From the NCBI GenBank assembly GCA_023374025.1, contig SIJG01000001.1, positions 1,399,694-1,463,693 on the forward strand: 64,000 bases of DNA, read 5' to 3'. The notes beneath the pieces were generated by a model, which was not told the origin of the DNA, ran no database searches, and saw only the letters and a program-made list of their open reading frames with translations. How positions within the stretch are numbered: position 1 is the first letter of the stretch; the number at the start of each line of letters is the position of its first letter. Below, piece after piece: positions 1-11,242 of this stretch. Source of the DNA: Heterodera schachtii. Taxonomy: Eukaryota; Nematoda; Chromadorea; Rhabditida; Heteroderidae. Made by a program: the position numbers and the translations under genes.

Positions 1-357
1 GTTTGTGAGGCATTTCATTTTTGTGATTTGGTATGAAATTTTTGTTTTTTAGGCGTGTCCGAAACCGGATTGGACATCCGCAATGGGAAGTGGGATTTTT
101 TGGCGGAGAACACCATCACGAGGTCTTTGGCTTTGGCATTGTTTGAGGTTTGTTTTGGGTCTTAAAGTGATTGGTTTTCACGGGTTTTTCGTTCACGCGC
201 ATTGGGTGTAAGCAGAGAAAAAAAAATTGCTTTCTCTGTGCTCACATTGAAATGGTCAGAGAGAAAAATGATGATGATAAAACAGACACAGCGACTGAGC
301 TGAGTCAATGTGAGCACAGAAAAAGAAATTGTCTCTTTCTCTGACTCACACAGCAAT
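1..357. repeat. Left arm of a ~6-kb inverted repeat
   Basis: The reverse complement of about 5703-6090 matches this stretch along its length with scattered substitutions. Shared segments include the block beginning GTGTCCGAAACCGGATTGG and the run reading CACGCGCATTGGGTGTAAGC. The arm continues beyond the left window edge, so its true end and any target duplication cannot be seen. The arms enclose the RPS9 exon and the intermediate-filament fragment. Confidence 0.85.
52..152 (+). other. Exon-like block repeated in both inverted-repeat arms
   Basis: It follows a good acceptor (TTTTTTAG) and reads open as G-VSETGLDIRNGKWDFLAE... until shortly after the block. The diverged copy in the other arm keeps the same frame with mostly replacement-type changes (ESETGLGVRNGKWDFLAE). 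The product is not recognised. It could be an old exon captured by the repeat or chance openness. Confidence 0.3.
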
Positions 358-383
358 TGGTAGAGTAGAGTAAAAAACAGTGA

Positions 384-1574
384 AAGGGCAAAGAAACCAA
401 AAAGTGTCAGACAAACAAAATTGAACAATTGGGGGGGGGGGGGGAGAAAAGGGTGCAAAAGCAAAACAATTTGGTTAATTAGTATTTTTGTTGAAAGACA
501 AATGGTGTGAAATCAAAAATTTGATAAAATCATGGAATGTATGACACAATCTCAAAAATCTTACAATTTTAGCTTAGGTTCGTGCCCAGCACCCTTTCAA
601 AAATTTAAATTTCAGTTGCCAGAAATTGTCAAAAGCGTTGTTGGACCAAATGTGTTTCGGCATTTTTCTGAGGGATTGACGAAAAGTTGAAGAGAACATT
701 GCCGGATTTCCCATTTTTTCACTTTTTTATTGTTCTCATCTTCGCACTTTTTTTCGAATAAATTGTTTTTCATCAGTTTTTTTTTTGTCATTAAATCATT
801 TTATTTAGGTTAATTGAAAAAAATGAAATTATTGCTCCGTCTAATTTGACACCAACAAATATGTAATAGAGAATAGGAGTAATTTTTTGATCCATTTCAT
901 TTTTTGCCAGTCAAATACTGTGCGCGCACACACAGCGACTCAATTCTAAATCCCAATACTTCAAATTTGAATTTTTCCTCCAAAATCTCGAACATGGGGG
1001 GACCCACGCGTTTCGGCGCTCGCGTTTCAGCGCCAGCTTGTTTTTCCACTTCAGCTTTTTTCTTTGGCATCCAAATCCCAATTAATCTTGGTATCATTCG
1101 AAAGTTCTTAACATGCTCTATTAGTCTTACAAAAACGAAAAGTTTTTCAAGCCTGGAAAAAATCTTATTGAGAAAAAACTTGAAAATTTCGATTTTTTCT
1201 CAATTTTCATGTATAACTTTTTTGGTAATTGTCTAATCGCGAAGTAGTAGCTTAGAAAAAGCTTCTAAACATGTAGGCTTTCGAATGATAGTAACAATGT
1301 TGGATTTGGATGACATAGAAAAAAGTTATAGCCAAAAACATCCTGGCGCCGAATCGCGAGCGCCGAACGCAGTGGACCCAACCTGGGACCCCATTTTCGG
1401 TGACTAACTCACAGACCAAAGAGACAAAAAAATGCAACTTATTGAACCAGAAAAACGGGCACCAGAAAATAGACACTGGAAACTTTGACACTAGAAAATT
1501 GGATATAAAACACCAACGGAAAATTGGAAACCATATTTTAAATAATTGAACTATGGTTACTCGAGAAATATCGG
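384..1574. other. Gene-free stretch
   Basis: AT-rich sequence with a run of 14 G at 431-444 and decayed dispersed-repeat sequence around 1080-1340 (pieces like ATCATTCGAAAG that recur near 29,350 and 46,150). No convincing coding exon seen on either strand. Confidence 0.5.
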
Positions 1575-1583
1575 TAACGAATC

Positions 1584-2374
1584 GTGTTAAGACATTTGCG
1601 GCCCGGACATTTGCGGTCCGGACATTTGCGGCCTGCTGAAAATCGGACATTTGCGGCCCGACAAATGCGGTCGGACATTTGCGCCTCGGACATTTGCGGC
1701 CCATTTCTTAAGGGCCATTTTCGGACATTTGCGGCCTGCTGGAAACCGGACATTTGCGGCCAACTGAACGCCAAATTATCACTTTTTAATTCCAAAAACG
1801 ATATTTACGGCCCGACTTTTTCGACCCCAACCAAAATAGGGTTCATTTATCGAAAATCCTTTTTTCTCTTAAAATGTACGCCCAACTTTTTTCAATCTAG
1901 TAATTCTTTTTCAAAAATTGGGCTTGTCAAAACTCCACCAGAGCTTGAACTAGTCAGTCTACCAACACTTGCATCGGCCAGTTCATACTGCAGAGATCTA
2001 AGATTTCCTAATAATGTCCAACTTCTTTCTTCATCATTAGGGTTTGTTTCGCTCATATTCTTTTCCTCCTCTTCGTTGCTTCCAGTTGGGTGTGGGTTAG
2101 GAAAGTTTTTTTTTTAAAGACTTGAATCGGCTTACTCGAAAGACCATAAAAATCGGTTAAATTGGATGGAAAATAATTTTCTGACGTTTATATTTTTTGG
2201 GGATCGAAAAAGCTGAGCCGCAAATGTCGTTTTTGGCTGTGGCCGCAAATGTCCGAGGCGCAAATGTCCGACCGCATTTGTCGGGCCGCAAATGTCCGAT
2301 TTTCAGCAGGCCGCAAATGTCCGGACCGCAAATGTCCGGGCCGCAAATGTCCGGACCGCAAATGTCCTATAACC
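1584..2374. mobile_element. Foldback (MULE-like) element, 791 bp
   Basis: Terminal inverted repeats of roughly 150 bp are made of tandem copies of the motif GGACATTTGCGG(CC/TC). They run forward at 1594-1760 and as the reverse complement at 2217-2366. The outer ends (GTGTTAAGACATTTGCGG and the reverse complement of CCGCAAATGTCCTATAACC) abut an exact 9-bp direct repeat TAACGAATC at 1575-1583 and 2375-2383. A 9-bp duplication with long inverted repeats is typical of Mutator-like elements. The interior (about 1770-2210) has no recognisable transposase, so the copy is non-autonomous. Confidence 0.88.
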
Positions 2375-2689
2375 TAACGAATCAAGAAAAAATTCTCTGA
2401 TTTTTTAGAGTTATCTAAATCCCGGTAACAAGCTTTCTTCTATCAATTTTTATTGAATACACGAAAAACTTATAATACTCTTTAGATATGACAAAGATAA
2501 TTATTATCATTATCTGATCTTTTGGTATTATTTTCAGAGCTCCCAATTCTGCGGAAATTTTCCTTAAAAAACTGGTAATTTTTGGCAAATTTGAAAATTT
2601 TGTCGGTAGGTCTGTCGCAGTGCCGGACCGCCCCCGAATAAAAAATTTTGAAAAAAACATAACATTTTTTGGTTTTTTAATGATAAAAA

Positions 2690-3250
2690 TGTGTTTCCAG
2701 AGGTATTCGGGGCCGCTGATCACGAATATGACATCTATTTCGACCAATTCTGAACCCCGGACCCGGACTCGAATAAAAACTCGGAAAATTTTTTTTGAAA
2801 ATTCGCTTTATTGCCGAAAATTGATTTAAATCTACTAATAAAAATTCAACAGTCCATAAATTCAATAAAGTTCACACTTAACATATAAAATAACTTAGAA
2901 TTCAACCCAACAAATGCGAAATTGAAAAATAAATTTTTTTTTTTTATGTGGCCTAAACTGCATAAGTACCGGCGTTACTTTAAAAGCGGTACTTTTTGAA
3001 ATTTTTTTGCACTTTTTTTTGTCTAATTTTTTTACACTAATGATGATACCCGGTGGTTTTCGAGGTCGCTGATTACGAATATGACATTTAATTTGGCTCT
3101 ATTTCGAACCCCGAACCCAAACTCGAACAAAAAGCAAAAAATTTTGAGATTCGAATTTTCGACTTTTTATTCGAATTTGGGTTCGAGGTTCGGAATAAGC
3201 CAAAATAATTGTCATATTCGTGATCAGCGACTTCGAAAACCTTCGGGTAT
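2690..3250. repeat. Dispersed inverted-repeat family (TGATCACGAATATGAC), two copies
   Basis: A single copy lies near 2700-2785. An inverted pair lies at about 3060-3135 and 3150-3240, reading GCTGATTACGAATATGAC inward on one side and its reverse complement on the other. Further members are at 4362-4445, 6936-7272 and inside the arms at 46,732-46,800 and 47,245-47,310. The structure is that of a MITE. No target duplication was resolved here. Confidence 0.65.
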
Positions 3251-3722
3251 TTGGTTTCAGGACTTTTTAACTTGAAGAAAAAATTAGACCAAAAAAAATG
3301 AAAATTTTTTCAAAAAGTACCGCTTTTTAAGTAGCGCGATGATTATCTCTAAACGTGAAAATTTATTCCCGGGTTTTTCGGGGTGGTTGATCGCTAATCA
3401 AACACCCATTTCTGCCAATGCTGATTTGTAATCGGAAAAGAGGGTCATATTTGTGGCCAATGACCCAGAAAACCTCTGTGAACAAATTGTCTTGAACTAC
3501 AAAGGCAAAAAAATTTGCAAACCGAAATTGGGTTCCAATTAGTTTTATTAAGATCCTAAACGCTCCACCATTTGGGTTTCTATATTAGCTGAACTCTATA
3601 TTATGTAAAACAACATGCTTGAAGAAAAATTGGGGCTAAAATATATCACTGCCAAATTTTTTCACATTTTTTTAGTCAAATCCCATTCCAACAAAACCAA
3701 TTTTGTTTTTGTTTGCTTTCAG

Positions 3723-3897
3723 TGTTCGTCGCCAAGTGGTCAACATCCCATCATTTGTTGTCCGTCTCGACTCCCAAAAGCACATTGATCTGTCCGCCAA
3801 GTCGCCGTACGCTGGCGGTCGGCCGGGCCGTGTCAAGCGAAAGAATGCGAAAAAGGGTGCCGGAGGCGGCGGCTCGGCTGGCGAGGAGGAGGACTGA
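3723..3897 (+). CDS. rps-9: Last exon of 40S ribosomal protein S9 (fragment)
   Basis: After the acceptor CTTTCAG the reading frame gives [20 protein letters not shown] and then a Gly/Arg/Lys-rich tail ending GEEED and TGA. This is the conserved C-terminal segment of eukaryotic ribosomal protein S9 (uS4 family, small subunit, rRNA-binding and decoding-site assembly). The rest of the protein (about 130 upstream residues, including most of the S4 RNA-binding region) is not visible in the 3.7 kb upstream. The other exons therefore either lie outside the window behind a very large intron, or this is a captured or duplicated fragment. The exon itself has no frame damage. It lies between inverted-repeat arms together with a broken gene fragment, which favours capture. 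Confidence 0.85.
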
Positions 3898-5052
3898 TCA
3901 AAGATGATCATTTGATAATTGTTTTTTTGTTCAACACCCCTTTTTGTTGAAACACAAATGTTGATTAAAGCGCTTTGTTATAACTAAAGACCCATATTTT
4001 GAAATGAACGGAGCCGGGCTTACCGGACAAATACTGTGCTGACATGTTTTCATGACAAAACCAAAAAACAGCACTTGAAAATTTGCAGGATAACCCCCGG
4101 GATTTTTTAAATTTCGAAAATTGGAATTAAAAAGAAATCTGTACTAAATTTAGCCATTTTTGAAGAAATCCTTGGGGGCTGACGACACATGAATGTTTGG
4201 TGGGTGGGTCAACCAAGATTTTGATTTCGAATAAAAAGTCTAAAATTCAAAATTTTTCCATTTTAGTCTAAAATGGTTTAATGATCTTTTATTGAAGCAC
4301 TGATGATTTTCAATTCCTTTTCGTAAGTTTAAACAAAGTTTTTGCAAAAATCTGAAAATCAAAATTTTGAATTTTCGATGGTCTATGATTCCGAATTGGC
4401 CGAAATAGATGTCATATTCGTGATCAGCGACCCTCCAAACCCCTTAAGACATTTTTTCACGACTTTTTGGAAGAAAAAAATTTTCTTCCAAAAGGGGGGG
4501 GGGCACCAGTTTCACTATTACCATTTTGTTTCAAAGTGATCTAAACGAATTGATTTGATATGATGACAAAGGAAAAGTGATGAAAAATAATTTATTTGAA
4601 AAAGGTGCAAAGAATGAGAACAAAAAAAAGGTGAAAAGGTGGGAAAAAACGCACTATTTTAACATTTGGGGCATCGCATTTTCTCATTTAGCTTCCATTC
4701 TGGACAGAGATCGCTTCGCTGGCCGAGCACTCCTCCGTTTTTGCATCGCAAATGTCGTAAGTGTCGCGCAGTGGGCCCCGCTCCAGCGGAAAAAGGCTTT
4801 CCGTATGGAAGACATTCAAACACCTGCAAATTTTTTCAGTCAGCATGTATGAAAAACAAAACCAAAAAAAAGTGGGAAAGTGGGGGGGTCAGCGTACAAT
4901 TTTCTGAGGAAGCAAGCAATTCTCGGATAGCGGTGAAAGGCCGGGGTTCGGATTTCTCGGGAAGGAACTATAATTAAGCCCCAATTGTGTCAGATCCGTT
5001 TAATTCATACCCCCAACTCTGATCAATTTTGGCTGATCAAATCAGGACTGAC
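3898..5052. other. Gene-free stretch with MITE copy
   Basis: Contains the S9 3' flank, one copy of the TGATCACGAATATGAC repeat (4362-4445, reverse orientation), a short G run at 4494-4503 and an open minus-strand segment at about 4690-4840 that follows a good acceptor but matches no family I recognise. Confidence 0.4.
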
Positions 5053-5545
5053 CTGCAGTCGTGAGTTCTCCTTGCGCAGTTTGCTCAACTCCTCTTCAAA
5101 CAGGGCAATGCGTCGCTTCAACAACACTGATTCGGCCTCCAAATTGCTCAATTGGACCAACAAATCGTCAAACTTTTCACGGTCACCGGCCCGAGAGCGA
5201 ACAGCTTCCTAATTTTTGAAAAATTTCAATTTTATAATTTTAAAATGCCAATTTGTGTCCACCGTAGTATTTCCTAAAATAGAGACCCCGGGGCGCTATT
5301 TTTTAACCCCTCCCCCTCCAAAAGAGGAGCTTTATTTTTAGAGGGGGGGGGGGGCACGAATTTAATTGTCCTCTGTTTGGCGCTTGGGCCTCGCTTGGCC
5401 GCGTTCAGCCGACCCACCCACCTTCTCAATGTAATTGGCCGCCAACCGATCATTCAGATCACTGAGCTCCTTCTTCTCCCGGTCACGCGTCACGCGAAGG
5501 ACGAATTTGGGCCCAAAACGGTGACATGCCACCGCCGCCGCCGCT
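5053..5545 (-). pseudogene. Intermediate-filament protein fragment (head and coil 1)
   Basis: On the minus strand, 5422-5545 encodes a Gly-rich head followed by the start of an intermediate-filament rod (TRDREKKELSDLNDRLAANY, then IEK, then a GTGGGT donor). 5053-5208 encodes coil-1 sequence (DREKFDDLLVQLSNLEAES, LLKRRIALFEEELSKLRKEN) between a good acceptor and the donor GTCAGT. These proteins form 10-nm cytoplasmic or nuclear filaments. The head and rod lie in different frames, offset near 5520 by what looks like one extra T in a TTTT run. The rod start also carries an extra residue relative to the usual LANYIEK. The linker exon and everything C-terminal are absent. I read it as a decayed, partial copy trapped in the inverted-repeat block. 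Confidence 0.7.
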
Positions 5546-5702
5546 GATGTAATTGGGTGCTCCCCGTCGTTCCTTCAGAAAAAAAACACATTTTAGAAAT
5601 TTTACGGATTTTTGCCTACAATTCAATGCCTTTCGGCGATTTGTCTCTGCACCGTTTTGCAAATTCTTTTTTTTTTGAATGCCAACGATATAAATCGTTA
5701 AT

Positions 5703-6135
5703 TTGCAGTGTGAGCTGCAGAGAAAGGAATATCTTTTTATGTGCTCCCACTAATTGGTCAGAGTGAAATAAATCAATTTTGTTTTCTCAGCCCATTCGCT
5801 GCTGTTGTCTATGTTCACTAATCATTACGTTTCTCTCGGACCATTTCAGTGTGAGCACAGAGAAAGCAATTTCTTTCTCTGCTTACACCCAATGCGCGTG
5901 AACAAAAAACCCGCGAAAACCAATGCACTTTATGACCCAAAAACAAACTTTAAACAATGCCAAAGCCAAAGGCCTCGTGCCGGTGTTCTCCGCCAAAAAA
6001 TCCCACTTCCCATTGCGGACACCCAATCCGGTTTCGGACTCGCCTAAAAAACAAAAATTTCATAACAAATCACAAAAATAAAATGCCTCACAAACAAAAA
6101 TTTCATACCAAATCACAAAATGAAATGCCTCACTA
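5703..6135. repeat. Right arm of the ~6-kb inverted repeat
   Basis: Diverged reverse-complement copy of 1-357. Its outer end carries a second, direct copy of the ~50-bp terminal piece (near 6038-6090 and again 6090-6135, each with CATACCAAATCACAAAA- or CATAACAAATCACAAAA-like sequence). That suggests terminal duplication or a second nested insertion. Confidence 0.8.
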
Positions 6136-6254
6136 TTTTTGAGTGAACAATTCGTTCCCCCTTCCCCCGCATCATTTGATGCGTTTATGAGCGCGATTAA
6201 AAGCAGTTTTATGTAATACCCAAATCACAAAAATTAAATGCTCCACAGTTTTTT

Positions 6255-6470
6255 GTGTTTTCGGAAGCCCATATACGTGCGGCACGGACCGAAGATGCAA
6301 TTGAAGTAAATATAGGTGGCGGTGAAGCTGTAACTAATGCGCACAAACTCCATTGTGCCGCCATTCGGACAAGCAACGACGAGCGCTGCATCATAATTGG
6401 GAAAAATGCGCACATTTTGCCAATCAATTCATTGAACCATAAATCTATAATTAAGAAAAAGGAAGGGTGA
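6255..6470 (+). CDS. Unassigned exon-like ORF
   Basis: A 71-codon open stretch of more balanced base composition than its surroundings, reading FSEAHIRAARTEDAIEVNIG and onward. There is a faint likeness to the start of the farnesoic-acid O-methyltransferase-like/DM9-type domain (short strands leading into an IGG motif), but I would not assign it. No signal peptide, neighbours or partner exons were found. It may be a decayed exon. Confidence 0.2.
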   Translation: MFSEAHIRAARTEDAIEVNIGGGEAVTNAHKLHCAAIRTSNDERCIIIGKNAHILPINSLNHKSIIKKKEG

Positions 6471-6935
6471 TATTAAGCGCTGGTATTTCACGCGTTTTGT
6501 GTTTTTTTGCGATTTTTTTCTATTATTGTAGCGTAAATTATGAGCCGGTAGGTCAAGGTAACGCGACAAATGTTAGTGCGGTGAGTACCTTTCTCAAAAA
6601 AATATTTAATTCTTTGGGGTAAAAATATTTAATGGGTTTTAGGGTCAGAGAATTCGATTCAGGACATCAATTTTGACTCCGAGTTTCGACCAATTTTGAC
6701 ACCGAACTTTACTCAAACAAAAAGTTGAATTCAATTTTAACAAAATATGTACACATTACATACAAAAACGTCATTTTATAGAAATTTACAGAGTGAAATT
6801 TTTAAATCTTTCCAACGCAACGATGCGGTACTAATGCACTTTACCCGACATAAATTTTGTTGAATGTGAAAATTTTTTCGCTATTCCAATTGAAATGAAC
6901 GCCAGATTTTTAATCATCGATTCTGAAAAAAAAAC

Positions 6936-7272
6936 ATTTTTTATGGTGTTTTCGTGGTCGCTGATCACGAATCCGGCACCCATTTTGCCAATTCCTAATC
7001 CCGGACCCAAATTCGAACAAAAAGCCGAAAATTCAAATTTTTCGAATTTCCTTTTTTAGTCTAAAAATGGTTTAAATGATCCTTTATTGATGCAATGATG
7101 AAATTTAGTTCGTTTCCGTGTATCTAAACAAAGTTTGAACCAAAAAATGAAATCTGAAAAATTTGAATTTTCGACTTTTGATTCGAATTCGGGTCTGGAA
7201 TTAGGAATTGGTCAAAATGGGTGCCGGATTCGTGATCAGCGTCCATGAAAACCCCATAAAAAGTGTTTTTAT
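6936..7272. mobile_element. MITE-like inverted repeat (TGATCACGAATCCGG family)
   Basis: The left arm (about 6936-7050) and right arm (about 7150-7272) are reverse complements. They share the blocks TTTTTATGG(T/G)G(T)TTTC, GCTGATCACGAATCCGGCAC and CCAATTCCTAATCC. The arms are about 90 bp with an AT-rich middle and no coding capacity. It is related to the copies near 2.7, 3.1, 4.4, 46.7 and 47.3 kb. Confidence 0.75.
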
Positions 7273-7973
7273 GACTTTTGTAAACATAAAAAAATTTTTC
7301 GAAAAAGGGGGGGGGGGGACAAACTGAACTATTTACCCAAAAAAATTATGTCGAGTAAAATGTGGAAAAAAAGAGAGAATGAAAGGAAATTAGAGAATTG
7401 GGGGGGTATTTATAGACAAATTTCGAGACTTCAATTCAAGTTGCCGAAAAATGACATGGACCTGGATCAGGGGTGTTATTTTACCTGGTAAACCCGGCAT
7501 TTGCCGGGTTTTTGGGGTCCGTGCCGGGTTTTTGCCGGGTTTTTGAAATTGCCGGGTTTTTGCCGGGTTTTGGTTTTTTTTGCCGGGTTTCCTGTTCTAT
7601 ACTCATTTATTTGAATTTTATTAAACATTTCACCAAAATTAAGAGCCAACTATAGCTAACGTTCATTATTCAGGTTTATTTTATTCGATCTCTAGTCTCT
7701 AGCTTAGCAGAATGTCGCAAAAATCTATTTTTGATTTCATTTCCAATGTTACATCCATGGCTCCCAGATTAAAATTTCCAAAAGCCTCATTTTGGGTCAA
7801 AAAGCCTCATTTTTACAAATTTTTCAAAATACGTTTAAATGCAAATATTATATGTTCTTTCAATTTTATTGTTACAAATAAGCATTTTGTGAAATTCTAA
7901 CAAATAAGCATGAAAATCTAAGTTAATTTTTTTTTGCGACGCTTTTTTCCAAAAAACTTGGGGAAAAGGGGGG

Positions 7974-7998
7974 CCGGTGGTGCCGATAGGCGCCGCGG
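7974..7998. repeat. Dispersed hairpin repeat GGTGCCGATAGGCGCC, copy 1
   Basis: Near-palindrome of a 10-bp GC stem around a GATA loop. It lies inside the 7468-8605 element and is preceded by a GCGACGCTTTTTTCCAAAAAACTT-type leader that recurs at other copies. Confidence 0.8.
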
Positions 7999-8081
7999 GA
8001 AAAATTTTGTAATTTTAATGTAATTTGTTAACAGATTTGTCCACAAAAATGGCCAAATTTTGCGATTTTGAGAAAATTTAT

Positions 8082-8107
8082 CCGGCGGTGCCGATAGGCG
8101 CCGCCGG
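8082..8107. repeat. Dispersed hairpin repeat, copy 2
   Basis: CCGGCGGTGCCGATAGGCGC followed by CGCCGG. The stem pairs fully apart from one G-T position. Same element as copy 1. Confidence 0.85.
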
Positions 8108-8613
8108 GTGAAAATTTAAGAATTTTGACCATATTTTTAGCAGATTTTCATTGAAAAATTTTGTGGTATTTTATGAAAAAGTTAACAAAAATTTTTGGAA
8201 AATTTAACGATTTTCTCAAAAAACCACAAAAAACCTCAAAATTTCTCAAAAAACCACAAAAAGCCTCAAAGCCTCATATTAAAAATTTAGCCTCATTGAC
8301 CTATCAAAAAACCACAAAATGAGGCTAAAGCCTCACATCTGGCAACCCTCATACCTTTGTTGAATTTCTCTTATTTCAATCAAATTCAATTCAAAAATTT
8401 CGTGACTAAATGTTCACAATTATTTTCTTTCATTGCCAAACTTGCTCAAACAGGTGAAAAGTGGTGATAAATATATTGTTTAAATGTTTTTGACGTTTTT
8501 TACAGTGAACAATTGACCTAAAAAAATTGCCGGGTTTTTGCCGGGTTTTTGCCGGGTATTTCAACTGGTTTGCCGGGTTTTTAGGTTTTGGCGATAACAC
8601 CCCTGACCTGGAT

Positions 8614-9194
8614 CCAGGAAAAAGGTGGCCGATCATTTCGTCACTGATCATTTCGCACTGAGAAAATTAAAAAAAAAAGTTTGGCACATTGTCTTAAAAA
8701 ACAACAAAAATTCTTTAAAACAAACCATGGACGGTAAAAAACGAAAAAAATTGCCAAAAAATAATTGGCGTAAAACAAAACGCCAACACACTCAAATTGA
8801 AAAACAAATTATATTGTGATCTGATCAAATGTTTCAAATGTTTTAAAATCATAAAAACTCATTAGAAAACATAGTTTTTTACAGGAAAACTAAACATTTA
8901 TTGTAATGTGAGGGCAAATTATTTATTAAATATAAAAAATTGAAAAATGTATGAAAAATAACAACAAAAAACATAATAAACTTATAAAAAAACTACAAAA
9001 GATTGATCAGAGTTCATTTGAATCAAAAATGGCGTTTCGAATGGCAGATTCTCTAGCACAGAACATCAAAATATTGGCGGCGAAAGTGCTCCAACATGTG
9101 GACACGGAATTGATCAGCAGTGGCGCGGAAATCAGCGATTTGATCAGCAGAAAGCAAATCGGCGACGGCAAATGATTGGAGTTTTGACAGGAGT
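8614..9194. other. Gene-free stretch
   Basis: AT-rich sequence with repeated GATCATTTCG/GATCAGCAG words. It probably includes the 3' untranslated region of the minus-strand gene ending at 9195. A small open stretch at 9020-9175 (+) is not supported by splice or family evidence. Confidence 0.4.
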
Positions 9195-9764
9195 TCAAGC
9201 GCCATTAGAATGTTGTCTCAGCTGTGCAACACGACGTTGTAGCTTGAAATTGGCCTCGCAAAGTGCACTGTTCCCAAGAGCATGGATGTTCCAGTCGGTT
9301 TGGGTTGAGACTTCCATTGTTTGTGTCGCGCATTGGACTCCCGCTTCTGCTGTTGCGGCCCAGGCCGGCGGTTGTTGATCGTCTATGTCCAAATTCGGCG
9401 ACATTTGTACATCATTCTCCAGAAAGTAGTCAAAGTCCACTAAAAAATCGAAAATTGATATTTTTCTTCATTAAAATGGTTGAAACTCACTTGCATGGTC
9501 GTAAGTCTCTTCCACCTGCTCCGCTTGGCCAATTTCTTGCTGCTCGGTCGCGGCTTCTCCCTCCTCTTCGTCAATTTGTTGCTGTTGTACTGCTAAAATC
9601 ATTCAATATTTTTGGGCCTAAAAATTGCTTAAAAACTCACTTTTCTTGGCCCACCGGGCATTCGTCGCCTTTGCCATTCTTGCTTTTCTCTCCTCCCGCT
9701 TGTCCCACCGCTTTTTTGCTGATTCTCGACCGATTAGCTTACTAATTAATTTTCTTTTTGCCAT
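9195..9764 (-). CDS. Small three-exon protein, 156 aa, unknown
   Basis: Three minus-strand exons (9764-9641, 9592-9491, 9439-9195) join in phase through GTGAG donors and TTTTAG acceptors to give an unbroken 156-residue protein. It starts at an ATG and ends in TGA. The N-terminal ~41 residues are strongly basic (MAKRKLISKLIGRESAKKRW...), resembling a nuclear or nucleic-acid-binding segment. The middle is Gln/Glu-rich and acidic. The C-terminal part has two closely spaced TQT motifs (CATQTMEVSTQTDW), which match the core of dynein light chain LC8-binding sites, before a short helical end. I do not recognise the family. Clean splicing and phase suggest a real, expressed gene. An LC8 interaction is inference only. 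Confidence 0.6.
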
Positions 9765-10321
9765 AATACTTAAATAATTATTTTTTTATCATTTCAACAG
9801 AAAAAACTTTCCTATTTGACCCATTTTAATATTAATCTGACCAATTAATCGATGCAGAATTTTTTTATCTATCGATATGCAAAATTTGGTGAAAATTGTA
9901 TGCATAGAACAAAAGTTATATGGAGAGAAGTAAATGTTGTTTTTTACATTATTAAGAATGAAGAGATAGTACATAAAATTGAGAGAAATAAAGATAAAAA
10001 GTAAATGTGACAGAACGCCAATTTTTTTCTATAATTATCCATAAAAATGATTTATCGCCGTTTTTTTTTCTTTTTTACCGTCCATGAAACGTGCTAGCAA
10101 AAAAAAAAGAAATAAATTTGTTGATTGTGAGATTTGAAAGGGACCTTCTATGAAATAGATCAATTTTGCTTCTCAATTTTTATTTAACTTCCAAATGTGC
10201 TTATTATAAAATTTGTTTTTTTTCTCCATAATACATTAAGACCATAAGTGTACAAGGGGTCGACATGCAGAGTCCCCTGTTTTTCTTAACAAATTTGCTT
10301 TAAAATACTCAAAAATTTTCT

Positions 10322-10346
10322 CGACGGCGCCTATCGGCACCGCCGG
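10322..10346. repeat. Dispersed hairpin repeat, copy 3 (reverse orientation)
   Basis: CGACGGCGCCTATCGGCACC followed by GCCGG, the reverse complement of the other copies with one stem change. Confidence 0.75.
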
Positions 10347-11035
10347 ACCCCCATTTTACCATATTTTTGAAAAATGGAGGCCAAAATGGCAAAAAATAGT
10401 AATTTTTTTGGCGAAAAACGGTGAAAAATTTTGCAAAATACACCCCTAAAAATAAAATTTTTGACTTCAGCCCCCCCCCCCCCGAAGCCAAGGGTCTGGC
10501 TACGCCCTTGAAGCTTTGCGAGCCCCCCCCCCCCCCACACACTAGTGCTGCTCGAAACCGAGACCCAAAAAACCCGACACTTTTCTCGAGCGAGACTCGA
10601 GAGTCTTAGGCACTACCCTGCACATCGTTTCTTCGCGGCGCTGCTTTTTAACAAATATTCCAGATTTTTCATGTTTTATCACAAAATTTTGCCAAAATAC
10701 CTTTTTGTAAGAAACTTTTGGCTGGGCCTTTACGCAGGGCTCGGATCGAAAATTTTTCAAAATAAGAACATCAAGGCCAAAAAATAAGATTTTAGGGTCA
10801 AAAATAAGAACATTTCGCAAAATTGCTTCAAATCAGTTATTTTTACAATTTATTCTATCGAAATGCATTAAATATTATATTTTCCACCTCCCATGATCAT
10901 TTTTAACAATTTTGGTGAGGAATTAAGCAAATCGTAAATTTCGGTGCATTCGGAATCAAAAAATCAGATTTTTAAACTCTTTTTTTGCGGCGCATTTTCC
11001 AAAAAACTTTTGGTGAATGGGCGAGGGGAGGGGCT

Positions 11036-11062
11036 CCGGCGGTGCCGATAGGCGCCGCCGGG
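11036..11062. repeat. Dispersed hairpin repeat, copy 4
   Basis: CCGGCGGTGCCGATAGGCGC followed by CGCCGGG, preceded by a GCGGCGCATTTTCCAAAAAACTT-type leader and followed by a GATTTGTTAACAGATT trailer. The trailer is shared with copies 1 and 5. Confidence 0.85.
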
Positions 11063-11215
11063 AAAATTTTTTAAATTTTAATTGCGATTTGTTAACAGAT
11101 TTTAATCAAAAAAGGTCAATTTTTGCAATTAAAAGTCTAGTGACGACTTTTTTTCGCTTTTAAAAACGCTTTTTTACGGCGCGCTTCTTCCAAAAATTTA
11201 GGGAAAAAAAAGGAT

Positions 11216-11242
11216 CCGGCGGTGCCGATAGGCGCCGCCGGG
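11216..11242. repeat. Dispersed hairpin repeat, copy 5
   Basis: Same core and same flanking leader/trailer as copy 4, about 180 bp away in direct orientation, so the two copies form a tandem pair. Confidence 0.85.

Larger units (their letters stand above)
7468..8605. mobile_element. Non-autonomous hAT-type element, 1138 bp
   Basis: Ends are CAGGGGTGTTAT and its exact reverse complement ATAACACCCCTG. They are flanked by the perfect 8-bp direct repeat ACCTGGAT at 7460-7467 and 8606-8613. Both the CAGGG terminus and the 8-bp duplication are diagnostic of hAT transposons. Subterminal regions hold tandem GCCGGGTTTTT repeats (7490-7595 and 8528-8585, inverted relative to each other). The interior carries two copies of the hairpin CGGCGGTGCCGATAGGCGCC (7974-7998, 8082-8107) and AAAGCCTCA-type repeats. 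No transposase frame is present. Confidence 0.93.

Noticed and set aside
1584..2117. 177-codon ORF (+) over the GGACATTTGCGG repeats
   Set aside because: Frame is produced by the repeat arms and interior of a foldback element; no domain, no splice context.
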